From DATAPE01 sp034667545 (lineage in GTDB: Bacteria > Actinomycetota > CADDZG01 > WHSQ01), in contig JAXDJR010000148.1 in NCBI GenBank assembly GCA_034667545.1, positions 1-10,013 of the forward strand: 10,013 bases of DNA. Reading direction: 5' to 3'. Below, one piece after another: positions 1 through 7,357 of the stretch. The translations under genes were made by a program, and so were the position numbers. How positions within the stretch are numbered: position 1 is the first letter of the stretch; every line of letters starts with the position of its first letter. Under the pieces are notes generated by a model. That model was not told the origin of the DNA, did not search any database, and saw only the letters and a list, made by a program, of their open reading frames with translations.

Positions 1-1
1 T

Positions 2-1078
2 ACCAACGTCTGGCTGGGAGCGACGCGCGGTCTGAAGTTGATGCGATACACGCTCTACGTGTTCTGGGCGGGTCAACCGATCGCGTGGTTGGTATTGATG
101 GCGATCGCACTGCGCATATCGAAGACCCCGGTAGCGATGGTGCTCGCCTATTCGTTGTCATGGATGCTTGCCAGCGCCGCAGCATTCATCTCGTGGCGCA
201 GGGAGAGTGGACGTTGGAGCACGGCCCCCATGGAGCCAGGCGACCTGAGGCGCCTGGTCCGTTACGCAGGTCCGAGGGCTCCTGCAGCGCTCGCCTCCCA
301 GCTGCTGTTTTGGACCGATCTCTTCGTGCTCACCCATTTCGTTTCCCATTCGGCAGTCGGCGTTTACTCGGCTGCTTTGCGTGTCGGCCAGATCGTGGTG
401 CTCTTCTTGACATCGGTGAACCTGATGTTCAGTCCGTTCGTGGCAGACCTCCATAATCGAGGAGAGACCGAGCGCTTGGACCGGTTGTTCAAGACGCTCA
501 CGCGGTGGACCGCCGCGGTCACGATGCCGGCCTTCTTATTGCTGGCAGTGGCTCCGTCGTCGGCCCTTCGCATCTTTGGCGGCGCGTTCGCGGGTGGCGA
601 GACCGCGCTGCTGATACTGCTCGCGGGCCAGTTCGTGAATATCTTCACGGGAAGCTGCGGCTTTGTCTTGATCATGGCCGGGTACACAGGGTGGGACCTC
701 GTCGTCCTCAGCACCACAATCGTGTTGGACGTGATCCTGGCGTTCTTCCTCTGCTCCCGCTACGGCATCGAAGGAGCAGCGATAGCGAACGCATGCGCGT
801 TCGCCGGATCGAACATAGCGCAACTGATCTTGGTGAAGAGATTCGTGGGCGTCCAACCCTTCGACAGGCAGTTCGGGCGCCTCGTTGCACCGGCAGCGGT
901 CGGATTCGCAGCCATGGCCTTCGTGCACCATCTGTTGTCGGGGAACTGGCTGGTCAACCTCGTCGCCACGGGGGTCCTGGGAGCGGCCGTCTACGCCGCT
1001 CTCTACCTTTCGATCGGGGTCACCCCCAGCGAGCGGGACGCGGCTATGGCAATCATCGGTCGTATCCGGAGCCGATAA
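2..1078 (+). CDS. Polysaccharide/lipid-linked oligosaccharide flippase, C-terminal part (5' end outside window)
   Basis: This is an integral membrane protein of the Wzx/MATE-like flippase superfamily, which moves lipid-linked glycans across the cytoplasmic membrane. The frame is open from base 2, so the real start lies upstream; the ATG at 41 and TTG at 38 are internal. The visible 358 residues hold about ten hydrophobic segments, near residues 20-37, 44-64, 93-112, 120-145, 170-190, 202-226, 232-251, 256-279, 294-312 and 316-340. Polar loops such as the one around 147-168 separate them. The stretch from about 88 to 150, with a basic YAGPRAP entry followed by two helices and SPFVADL, resembles the family's second half. 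A full protein usually has 12-14 helices and about 420-500 residues, so roughly a quarter is missing. The substrate cannot be deduced. Family assignment is good; specific function is inference. Confidence 0.85.
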   Translation, partial: TNVWLGATRGLKLMRYTLYVFWAGQPIAWLVLMAIALRISKTPVAMVLAYSLSWMLASAAAFISWRRESGRWSTAPMEPGDLRRLVRYAGPRAPAALASQLLFWTDLFVLTHFVSHSAVGVYSAALRVGQIVVLFLTSVNLMFSPFVADLHNRGETERLDRLFKTLTRWTAAVTMPAFLLLAVAPSSALRIFGGAFAGGETALLILLAGQFVNIFTGSCGFVLIMAGYTGWDLVVLSTTIVLDVILAFFLCSRYGIEGAAIANACAFAGSNIAQLILVKRFVGVQPFDRQFGRLVAPAAVGFAAMAFVHHLLSGNWLVNLVATGVLGAAVYAALYLSIGVTPSERDAAMAIIGRIRSR

Positions 1079-1082
1079 TCGG

Positions 1083-3230
1083 ATGGTGAGCCGCGATTTT
1101 CTCTCCGAGCTGAACGACGTGCAGCGAGCTGCGGTTGAGCACCCGGCAGGCCCGGTGCTCGTCGTTGCGGGGGCCGGGTCGGGCAAGACCCGGATACTCA
1201 CCTACCGCATCGCGTATCTGATCCAACAGGGCGTTTCCCCCTTCGAGATCATCTCGATCACGTTCACCAACAAGGCGGCCGACGAGATGAAGCACAGGGT
1301 TGCGGCTCTCATCGGCAGCGTCGCCCAGAGGATGTGGGTGTCGACATTCCACTCCGCGTGCGTGCGGATCCTCCGGCGGGAAGCGCCGCGTCTGGGCGTG
1401 AGATCTTCTTTTTCGATCTACGACACGTCCGATACGGAGCGGCTGATCAAAGCGTGCCTGAAGGAGCTGGGCCTCGATCCAAAGCGGGTCCCACCCAGAT
1501 CGGTGGCCTCCACGATCTCGGATGCGAAGAACAGGTTGGTTGATGCAGGACTGTTCCAGGACTTCGCAGGCAATCCGTGGGAACGCACCGTTGCGGAGGT
1601 GTATGCGGAGTATCAGCGGCGCTTGATGGAGGCATCAGCTTTCGACTTCGACGACCTCATCATGCGCTGCGTCGAGATCTTCGATCGGTTCCCGGATGCG
1701 CTCGATCACTACCAAGGGCGCTTTCAACACGTGCTCGTCGACGAATTTCAGGACACCAATCATGCGCAAGCGCGGCTGGCAACGCTGCTCGCGGGCAAGT
1801 GGCGCAACATCTTCGTGGTTGGAGACGCAGATCAAGGCATCTACGCGTTTCGGGGGGCGACGATCAAGAACCTGCTCGACTTCGAGCGTGACTGGCCCGA
1901 AGCCCACGTCATCACGCTCGAGCAGAACTATCGTTCGACGCAGAACATCCTGAACGCGGCGAACGCCGTCATTGAGAACAATCTGATGCGGCGGCCAAAG
2001 GCGCTGTGGACGCAGTCGTCGGCTGGTCACCCCATCACGCGCTATCACGCCCAGAACGAGCACGACGAAGCTGCGTGGACCGCCGACGAGGCCAGACGCC
2101 TGGTCGATCAGGGTTTGGCCCTGGGGGACATGGCGGTCTTCTACCGCACGAACGCCCAATCACGTGTGCTCGAGGAGGTGTTCTCCAAGGAGCAGGTCCC
2201 TTATCGCGTGATAGGAGGCGTGCGCTTCTACGAGCGCCGTGAGATCAAAGATCTACTTGCATGGCTGCGCACGGCAATGAACCCTTCAGACCCGGTGAGC
2301 GCAACGAGGGCTTCAAGCGCGCCCCGGAGAGGGATCGGAGACACATCGATCGGCAAGCTGGCGACCTTCGCACAGCACGAGGGCATCGGCTTGGGCGAGG
2401 CCTTCGCCCGTGCTGAACAAGTGCCGGGTCTCTCGAAGAGAGTCGTTGGAGGCATGCTCGAGATGGCGCGGCTGCTTCAGCGCATCCAGGAGGCGGCCGA
2501 ACGGCGTGTCCCGTTGCCCGACATCGTCCAGATGACCTGGGAGATCACGGGTTACATGGATGAAGTGGCTTCCGAGCGCACCTTCGAAGCCTTGTCCCGG
2601 CAAGAGAACCTTCGTGAGCTCGCCGGCGTGGCACGTGAGTACGAAGCGTCGAACGACGATGCAACGCTCACGGGATTCCTCGAGCAGATCTCCCTCATCA
2701 CCGACACCGACACCGTCGAAGGAGACGAGGTGGGTGTCACCCTGATGACGTTGCACAACGCGAAGGGCCTCGAGTTCCCTGTTGTGTTCATCTTAGGAAT
2801 GGAGGAGGGCATCTTCCCGCACATCCGCAGCCTCGGAGATCCCGATCAGCTCGAGGAGGAACGGCGTCTCTGCTATGTGGGCATCACGCGCGCCAAAGAG
2901 CGTTTGTATCTGCTCAACGCGTGGTCTCGGAGCCTCTGGGGGGGCCTGAACTACAACCCCCCGTCACGCTTCTTGTCGGAGATACCCGAGGATCTGCTGG
3001 GCATGGTCCGCCAGGGCGAAGGGCCCTCCTCGCATCGCCGTGCCGTTGGAGTCGTGCGGGACGCATCCGTTTTTCGAGTGGGACAGGAGGTCGAGCACGA
3101 CCGCTGGGGGCGTGGTGTGATCCTGGACATAGCCAGATCGTCGGTTGGGCTCGAGGCGACTGTGAATTTCCCCGAGGCGGGGGGCGAGAAGCGATTGGAC
3201 CTCTCCCTTGCGCCCCTGAAGCCCCTCTAG
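1083..3230 (+). CDS. pcrA: ATP-dependent DNA helicase PcrA/UvrD1 (superfamily 1)
   Basis: This is a 715-residue 3'-5' SF1A helicase that works in nucleotide excision repair and in clearing proteins from replicating DNA. All motifs are present in order: Q motif around LNDVQ (10-14), Walker A AGAGSGKT (29-36), motif Ia TFTNKAADEM (60-69), Walker B DEFQDT (220-225), motif III GDADQ (247-251), motif IV QNYRS (281-285), motif V TLHNAKGLEF (556-565) and motif VI VGITRAKERL (599-608). Residues about 664-715 (VGQEVEHDRWGRG to the end) match the PcrA C-terminal Tudor-like domain that contacts RNA polymerase, separating it from Rep and RecB. The ATG at 1083 puts the Q motif at the usual distance from the N terminus; the frame stays open upstream to 885, but that part overlaps the flippase gene and reads as unrelated sequence. 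It lies 4 bp after the flippase stop, with GGAG at 1068-1071 as a weak ribosome site. Confidence 0.96.
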   Translation: MVSRDFLSELNDVQRAAVEHPAGPVLVVAGAGSGKTRILTYRIAYLIQQGVSPFEIISITFTNKAADEMKHRVAALIGSVAQRMWVSTFHSACVRILRREAPRLGVRSSFSIYDTSDTERLIKACLKELGLDPKRVPPRSVASTISDAKNRLVDAGLFQDFAGNPWERTVAEVYAEYQRRLMEASAFDFDDLIMRCVEIFDRFPDALDHYQGRFQHVLVDEFQDTNHAQARLATLLAGKWRNIFVVGDADQGIYAFRGATIKNLLDFERDWPEAHVITLEQNYRSTQNILNAANAVIENNLMRRPKALWTQSSAGHPITRYHAQNEHDEAAWTADEARRLVDQGLALGDMAVFYRTNAQSRVLEEVFSKEQVPYRVIGGVRFYERREIKDLLAWLRTAMNPSDPVSATRASSAPRRGIGDTSIGKLATFAQHEGIGLGEAFARAEQVPGLSKRVVGGMLEMARLLQRIQEAAERRVPLPDIVQMTWEITGYMDEVASERTFEALSRQENLRELAGVAREYEASNDDATLTGFLEQISLITDTDTVEGDEVGVTLMTLHNAKGLEFPVVFILGMEEGIFPHIRSLGDPDQLEEERRLCYVGITRAKERLYLLNAWSRSLWGGLNYNPPSRFLSEIPEDLLGMVRQGEGPSSHRRAVGVVRDASVFRVGQEVEHDRWGRGVILDIARSSVGLEATVNFPEAGGEKRLDLSLAPLKPL
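3227..3230. other. Overlapping convergent stop codons in CTAG
   Basis: The palindrome CTAG supplies TAG to pcrA on the plus strand (3228-3230) and TAG to the isomerase gene on the minus strand (3229-3227). There is no intergenic space and therefore no room for a conventional terminator between the two genes; transcription in each direction must end inside, or read into, the other gene. Confidence 0.9.
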
Positions 3231-4159
3231 GCACCGCCGGATGAGCCGGTACCCGTCAAGATCTCTACCGAGTTGATGAAGACGGGGGTGATGGGCGTCA
3301 CGCTCTTGATGGGGTCGCTGCCCCCAAAGGTCTTCTGCGCGCCGATCTTATCGAGCACTCCGTCCGAGGAAGGGTCGACCTTGCCGAAGATCGAATACCT
3401 GGGGTCGTAGCCCGCCGGTTCGTTGTGGTGGATGACTATGAAGAACTGGCTGCCGCCTGAGTCCGGCTGCCCGGCGTTGGCCATGGCAACCACCCCATAG
3501 ACATAGACACGCGCTTTGTTCGGCAGCTCGTCGGGGATCGCGTAGCCGGGACCATCCGGGGGAACTCCGTTGCGATCGTTCGGGTCGCCGGTCTGGATGA
3601 CCGAGTTGTTCTCGACACGGAACCAGCGGCGCCCGTCGTAGAACCCGTGCTTCGCGAGGAAGACGAAGTTGGCCACCGTCTGTGGCGCGGTTTTCTCGAG
3701 GAGGTCGATCTTGATGTCACCGCAAGAGGTGTGGATGACGGCGCGATAGTCCGTGCCCGGCTGCAGCTTGAGGGCCGGGGGATGTTGCCAGTGGCCCGGG
3801 GCATGCGGCGGCGGGGGCTGGGCGCCGCAGGCGGCCGCTGCGTGGGACCCCTTGTGATGGGATCCGTGCCCGTGGCCACCACCATGCTTTGCGCCGGATC
3901 GGTTCACTACGAAAGCCGCCCCGAAGGCCACGACCAGGACGAGGACCACGGCCGTGACGCGGGCCGTCCGCCGCCGCGTGAGCTCGGCGGATCGGTCGGT
4001 GGGCGATCCTTCTCGTCCGGGCGGTTCCGCAGTGCGGGACAACCGCAGCCTCTTCCTCGCGCGACATCGGGGATGCTGTTGGATCCACTCGTGTTGCCTG
4101 TGCGGCGCGGCGGAGATGATAGGGGACCCGGACCGCTCGGGACTTGGGGATTTAGCCAT
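3227..4159 (-). CDS. Membrane-anchored cyclophilin-type peptidyl-prolyl cis-trans isomerase
   Basis: This 310-residue protein probably helps fold exported proteins by isomerising Xaa-Pro bonds. It has a basic cytosolic N-terminal region (1-67), one membrane segment (about 68-86, VTAVVLVLVVAFG), a His/Gly-rich then Pro-rich linker (about 91-130), and a cyclophilin domain (about 138-302). Catalytic-core signatures are WFRVENNSVIQTGDP (179-193), containing the equivalent of CypA Arg55 (R181), and GVVAMANAGQPDSGGSQFF (222-240). The usual FHR is WFR here, as in some other bacterial members. C111 and C146 both lie outside the membrane and could pair. The start at 4159 was chosen because AGGA lies just upstream and because earlier in-frame starts (4348 and others) would run through the divergent gene. 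The N-terminal 60 residues are low complexity, so the start is the least certain part. Its stop overlaps that of pcrA. Confidence 0.9.
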   Translation of the reverse strand: MAKSPSPERSGSPIISAAPHRQHEWIQQHPRCRARKRLRLSRTAEPPGREGSPTDRSAELTRRRTARVTAVVLVLVVAFGAAFVVNRSGAKHGGGHGHGSHHKGSHAAAACGAQPPPPHAPGHWQHPPALKLQPGTDYRAVIHTSCGDIKIDLLEKTAPQTVANFVFLAKHGFYDGRRWFRVENNSVIQTGDPNDRNGVPPDGPGYAIPDELPNKARVYVYGVVAMANAGQPDSGGSQFFIVIHHNEPAGYDPRYSIFGKVDPSSDGVLDKIGAQKTFGGSDPIKSVTPITPVFINSVEILTGTGSSGGA

Positions 4160-4168
4160 ATGTCCTGG

Positions 4169-4174
4169 TAGAGT
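4169..4174 (+). promoter_or_regulatory. Putative -10 box TAGAGT for the B12-subunit/sucCD transcript
   Basis: TAGAGT fits the TANNNT -10 pattern of actinobacterial housekeeping promoters and sits in CTGGTAGAGTCCCC, close to the TTGGTAGGGTCCGC upstream of folD. A start of transcription about 7 bp downstream would fall at 4181-4182, exactly where a perfect hairpin begins. TTGGGG at 4144-4149 could be a -35, but the 19-bp spacer is long. It lies between the two divergent start codons. This is prediction from sequence only. Confidence 0.4.
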
Positions 4175-4181
4175 CCCCAGT

Positions 4182-4199
4182 CGCCCGCTAGGGCGGGCG
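4182..4199. other. Perfect 7-bp GC hairpin in the divergent intergenic region
   Basis: CGCCCGC (4182-4188) and GCGGGCG (4193-4199) are exact reverse complements around the tetraloop TAGG. There is no following T-run in either direction, so it is not a standard intrinsic terminator. If transcription starts at the TAGAGT box just upstream, the hairpin would form the very 5' end of the B12-subunit/sucCD mRNA. On the other strand it would lie upstream of the isomerase start. Its role, whether mRNA stabilisation, attenuation or operator, is unknown. Confidence 0.6.
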
Positions 4200-4238
4200 G
4201 CTTTCCAGGAACCCAGCCAGAAGGAGAGGATCCGCTTC

Positions 4239-4649
4239 GTGCCACGCGGTCGACCCCGGATCCTCGTCGCTAAGCCCGGGCTCGATGGACACGACAGAGG
4301 CATAAAGGTAGTCGCCAGGGCTCTGCGCGATGCCGGCGTCGAGGTCATCTACACGGGTCTTCACCAGACCCCCGAGCAGATCGCAGCAGCCGCGGTGCAG
4401 GAGGACGTCGACGGCGTCGGCTTGTCTTGTCTGTCTGGCGCGCACATGACTCTGTTTCCGCGCATCGTCGAGCTGATCCGAGAGGAGCGGGGCGACGAGG
4501 TAGTCGTTTTCGGCGGGGGGATCATCCCGGAGGCAGACATCCCCAAGCTCAAGGCCGCGGGGGTGGCGGAGATCTTCACCCCGGGTACGACCACCAAGAC
4601 CATCATCGAGTGGGTGAACGAGAACATCGCTACCAAGGTCGGTGACTGA
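4239..4649 (+). CDS. Stand-alone cobalamin-binding small subunit of an acyl-CoA mutase (IcmB/methylmalonyl-CoA mutase small-domain type)
   Basis: This 136-residue protein is a single Rossmann-like B12-binding domain. It carries the base-off/His-on motif DxHxxG in KPGLDGHDRG, the SCLSGAH segment and the FGGGIIPEADI and IFTPGTT loops that hold the dimethylbenzimidazole tail. The length equals that I recall for IcmB, the small subunit of Streptomyces isobutyryl-CoA mutase, and the N-terminal half closely resembles it. Such proteins pair with a separate substrate-binding large subunit, which is not in this window, to rearrange acyl-CoA carbon skeletons. Isobutyryl-, 2-hydroxyisobutyryl- and methylmalonyl-CoA mutase small subunits cannot be told apart from this domain alone. 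The start is GTG at 4239, 8 bp after AGGA (4227-4230); the frame is open further upstream but those residues match nothing in the family. sucC follows 2 bp after the stop, suggesting shared expression and a role in making succinyl-CoA. Confidence 0.9.
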   Translation: MPRGRPRILVAKPGLDGHDRGIKVVARALRDAGVEVIYTGLHQTPEQIAAAAVQEDVDGVGLSCLSGAHMTLFPRIVELIREERGDEVVVFGGGIIPEADIPKLKAAGVAEIFTPGTTTKTIIEWVNENIATKVGD

Positions 4650-4651
4650 CT

Positions 4652-5803
4652 GTGGATCTGTTCGAGTACCAGGGCAAGGAGCTGTTGCGCAAGTTCGAGG
4701 TTCCCGTGCCCGAAGGACGTGTGGCCACGACCCCCGAAGAAGCAGCAAGCGCCGCCCGGGGACTCGGGGGCAAGGTGGTCGTCAAGGCCCAGGTTCAGGT
4801 AGGGGGGCGAGGAAAAGCCGGAGGTATCAAGCTCGCCACGTCGTCGGACGAAACTCGCACGGTGGCCGAGCAGATCCTCGGTATGGACATCAAAGGTCAC
4901 ACGGTGAAACGGGTACTGGTCGAGCGTGCCGGAGACATCGAGGCTGAGTACTACTGCTCGTTCTTGTTGGATCGCTCGGAGCGCAACTTCCTCGGCATGA
5001 TGAGCGCCAAAGGTGGTATGGACATCGAAGAGGTTGCGGTTACCGACCCGGACGCGATAGCGCGCGTCCACATCGATCCGCTGCTCGGCATGTCTGAGTT
5101 CCACGCGCGCGAGCTCGTGTTTGGTGCTTCTCTCGATCCCGCCGCCCGCACGGAAGCGATAGCGCTGCTCCCCAAGTTGTATCGCGCCTTCGTTGGGTTG
5201 GATGCGTCGTTGATCGAGGTCAATCCTCTGGTCCTGACAGGCGACGGAAGAGTGGTGGCGCTGGACGCGAAGGTGTCACTCGATGACTCCGCCGCTTATC
5301 GTCACCCGAACTTCGACGACCTGAAAGCCGTTCACGAGATACCCGAACAGGAACGAGAGGCGAAGGAGAAAGGGCTCAACTTCATCAAGCTCGATGGAGA
5401 CATCGGGATCATCGGCAACGGTGCCGGACTCGTGATGGCGACCCTGGATGTGGTTAAAGCTGCCGGGGGTGAGCCTGCCAACTTTCTGGATGTCGGTGGT
5501 GGCGCGGGGGCAGATCTGCTGTCGAGTGCTCTGGAGGTCATCACTTCCAACCCAGAGGTCAAGAGCGTGCTCGTGAATATCTTCGGCGGCATCACGCGCT
5601 GCGATCTGGTCGCTGAGGGGATCATCGATGCGCTGGGCCGGCTCGATGTGAAAGTCCCTATCGTCGTGCGCCTCGACGGGACGAACGCCGAACAGGGCCG
5701 CAAGATGTTGGTCGACTCTCCTCATCCGAAACTCGTGCCGGCGGAAACGATGCTCGGCGCCGCCAACACAGCGGTCGAGCTGGCCCGTGGAAAGGGAGCC
5801 TGA
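4652..5803 (+). CDS. sucC: Succinyl-CoA synthetase (ADP-forming), beta subunit
   Basis: This is the beta chain of succinyl-CoA synthetase, which interconverts succinyl-CoA and succinate with substrate-level phosphorylation in the TCA cycle. Its 383 residues are the usual length. The N terminus MDLFEYQGKELL opens an ATP-grasp fold with K45 and the GGRGKAGGIK loop (51-60) for the nucleotide. EVNPL (189-193) and ALDAK (203-207) supply the metal ligands N191 and D205. The C-terminal ligase domain has GNGAGL (255-260), FLDVGGGAG (278-286) and GGITRCD (312-318). The start is GTG at 4652, 2 bp after the preceding stop, so translation is probably coupled. The stop overlaps the sucD start by one base (TGATG). 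Nucleotide preference, ATP or GTP, cannot be read off safely. Confidence 0.97.
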   Translation: MDLFEYQGKELLRKFEVPVPEGRVATTPEEAASAARGLGGKVVVKAQVQVGGRGKAGGIKLATSSDETRTVAEQILGMDIKGHTVKRVLVERAGDIEAEYYCSFLLDRSERNFLGMMSAKGGMDIEEVAVTDPDAIARVHIDPLLGMSEFHARELVFGASLDPAARTEAIALLPKLYRAFVGLDASLIEVNPLVLTGDGRVVALDAKVSLDDSAAYRHPNFDDLKAVHEIPEQEREAKEKGLNFIKLDGDIGIIGNGAGLVMATLDVVKAAGGEPANFLDVGGGAGADLLSSALEVITSNPEVKSVLVNIFGGITRCDLVAEGIIDALGRLDVKVPIVVRLDGTNAEQGRKMLVDSPHPKLVPAETMLGAANTAVELARGKGA

Positions 5804-6687
5804 TGGCGATCCTCGTCGACTCGGACACCCGCTTGGTGGTGCAGGGCCTCACCGGGAAAGAAGGCTCTTTCCATGCCCAGCGCAACAAGGAGTATGGAAC
5901 CAACCTGGTTGCCGGTGTCACGCCGGGCAAAGGTGGCACCGACGTGCAGGGCACCCCGGTGTTCGACACCGTCACCGATGCCGTTCGGCAGACCGGTGCG
6001 AATACCTCGTTGATCTTCGTCCCGGCCCGCTTTGCGTGCGACGCTCTGCTCGAGGCTTATGACGCAGGTATCGACGTGATCGTCACCATCACCGAGAACA
6101 TCCCTGCGATGGACATGGCGAGGGCTGTTCCGTACATCGGGCGCGGCCCCCAGCGCGCGGCGCTGATCGGGCCCAACTGTCCCGGCCTCATCTCTCCGGG
6201 TATGGCGAACGTTGGCATCATCCCGGGCGAGATCTGCATGCGCGGCCCGGTCGGCCTCGTGTCCAGATCGGGGACGCTGACCTACCAGATCATCCATGAG
6301 CTCACCCAGCGCGGCATCGGTCAGTCGACATGCGTAGGGGTCGGCGGCGACCCGATCCCAGGCTCGGATTTCATCGACGTGCTCGAAAGGTTCGAAGCCG
6401 ACTCCGAGACCGAGCTTGTCGTTCTCGTCGGCGAGATCGGCGGCGATGCCGAGGAGCGTGCGGCTGCGTGGGTGAAAGACAACATGACCAAACCGGTGGT
6501 TGCCTATATCGCCGGTCTAACCGCTCCTCCGGGAAAACGGATGGGTCACGCGGGCGCCATCATCTCTGGCTCCAAGGGCACGGCATCGGCCAAGATCGAC
6601 GCGCTGCGGGCTGCCGGCATCGAAGTGGGCGCCAACCCTACCGAAGTTGCTAAGATCGTTGCCCGCACCAGGGGCCTAACGCGCTGA
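5803..6687 (+). CDS. sucD: Succinyl-CoA synthetase, alpha subunit
   Basis: This is the alpha chain of succinyl-CoA synthetase, which binds CoA and carries the phosphohistidine intermediate. The 294-residue protein starts with the CoA-binding Rossmann domain: GLTGKEGSFHAQRNKEYGT (15-33), ITENIPAMD (96-104) and GPNCPGLISP (123-132). The ligase domain has GLVSRSGTLTY (151-161), GVGGDPIPGSDF (179-190), GEIGG (210-214) and the active-site histidine H249 in PPGKRMGHAGAI. It begins at ATG 5803, sharing its A with the TGA of sucC, with GGGAG just upstream, so the two subunits are made together. Nothing unusual is seen in length or motifs. Confidence 0.97.
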   Translation: MAILVDSDTRLVVQGLTGKEGSFHAQRNKEYGTNLVAGVTPGKGGTDVQGTPVFDTVTDAVRQTGANTSLIFVPARFACDALLEAYDAGIDVIVTITENIPAMDMARAVPYIGRGPQRAALIGPNCPGLISPGMANVGIIPGEICMRGPVGLVSRSGTLTYQIIHELTQRGIGQSTCVGVGGDPIPGSDFIDVLERFEADSETELVVLVGEIGGDAEERAAAWVKDNMTKPVVAYIAGLTAPPGKRMGHAGAIISGSKGTASAKIDALRAAGIEVGANPTEVAKIVARTRGLTR

Positions 6688-6702
6688 GGGTTGGAGCGCG
6701 CT

Positions 6703-6718
6703 GCGGGCATCGGCCCGC
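6703..6718. terminator. 6-bp GC hairpin after sucD, possible weak or partial terminator
   Basis: GCGGGC (6703-6708) and GCCCGC (6713-6718) pair around the loop ATCG, 15 bp after the sucD stop. The downstream sequence is GCTTGCGATCAG, without a U-run, so it is not a canonical intrinsic terminator. Position between two functional blocks suggests a transcript boundary or 3'-end stabiliser, which is inference. Confidence 0.4.
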
Positions 6719-6739
6719 GCTTGCGATCAGTTCAAGTCT

Positions 6740-6745
6740 TAGGGT
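6740..6745 (+). promoter_or_regulatory. Putative -10 box TAGGGT, 6 bp before the purN start codon
   Basis: TAGGGT matches TANNNT and ends 6 bp before the GTG at 6752, so transcription would start at or next to the start codon and yield a leaderless mRNA. An in-frame TAG lies inside this box (6740-6742), so purN cannot start further upstream. No clear -35 is seen at 16-18 bp. AGGG could alternatively be read as a poor ribosome site. The same hexamer precedes folD. Confidence 0.4.
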
Positions 6746-6751
6746 GGGCCG

Positions 6752-7357
6752 GTGACGGGGCGGATAGTGGTTCTCATCTCCGGTTCCGGAACCAACATGG
6801 AGGAGCTGGCGGCGGCGTGCGAGCGCAAGGATGTGCCGGGCGAAGTCGTTGCCGTGGTCGCCGACCGTGAGTGCATCGGCCTTAAAGCAGCAGAGCAGCG
6901 CTCTATCCCGACTGCAGTAGTCGAGTTCGGCAGCTTCGACACGCGAGAGGCGTGGAGCGAGGCACTGCGCGTCACTGTGGAGCGATTCCGGCCGGACCTC
7001 GTCGTGTCGGCAGGTTTCATGCGCGTGACGTCGCCGGTATTCGTGGACGCCTTCAGCGGCAGATACATCAATCTGCACCCGGCGCTGCTTCCCAGCTTCC
7101 CAGGTGCGCATGGCGTGCGCGACGCACTGGCTGCCGGCGTGAAGGTGACAGGCTCGACCGTGCATTTCGTCGATTACCAGGTTGACCATGGGCCGATACT
7201 CCTGCAGGAGCCGGTTCGGGTCGAGGAAGGTGACGACGAGGATTCGCTGCACGCGCGCATCAAGGGGGCCGAGCACCGATTGCTGCCCGCCGCGTGCAAG
7301 TTGTTCCTCGAAGGCAAGGTTCGGATCGAGAACGGGAGGACCCACATAGATGATTAG
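6752..7357 (+). CDS. purN: Phosphoribosylglycinamide formyltransferase (GAR transformylase)
   Basis: PurN transfers a formyl group from 10-formyl-THF to GAR in the third step of de novo purine synthesis. The 201-residue protein has the usual length and layout. The N-terminal phosphate-binding loop is ISGSGTNMEEL (9-19). The catalytic triad is visible as N107 and H109 in INLHPALLPSFPGAHG and D145 in QVDHGPIL, and VTGSTVHFV (132-140) lines the folate site. The GTG at 6752 is the only start that keeps the first beta strand, because an in-frame stop lies 9 bp upstream. The gene overlaps purH by 8 bp, so the two consecutive users of 10-formyl-THF are expressed together. A TAGGGT box directly before it suggests its own promoter. 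Confidence 0.96.
   Translation: MTGRIVVLISGSGTNMEELAAACERKDVPGEVVAVVADRECIGLKAAEQRSIPTAVVEFGSFDTREAWSEALRVTVERFRPDLVVSAGFMRVTSPVFVDAFSGRYINLHPALLPSFPGAHGVRDALAAGVKVTGSTVHFVDYQVDHGPILLQEPVRVEEGDDEDSLHARIKGAEHRLLPAACKLFLEGKVRIENGRTHIDD
7334..7340 (+). promoter_or_regulatory. Strong ribosome binding site GGGAGGA for purH, inside purN
   Basis: GGGAGGA lies 9 bp before the ATG at 7350 and within the last codons of purN. It fixes the purH start at 7350 and so the 8-bp overlap of the two genes. It is the clearest Shine-Dalgarno sequence in the window, in contrast to the weak or absent ones before purN and folD. Confidence 0.75.

Noticed and set aside
885..1082. N-terminal extension of pcrA from an upstream ATG
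   Set aside because: The extra 66 residues overlap the flippase gene and resemble nothing in helicases; the Q motif is correctly placed from 1083.
4160..4238. Cobalamin riboswitch before the B12-subunit gene
   Set aside because: The leader is under 80 bases and no B12-box-like sequence was seen; only one simple hairpin is present.
4160..4348. N-terminal extension of the isomerase to a start at 4348
   Set aside because: It would run antisense through the B12-subunit gene and its promoter region, and the added residues look non-coding.
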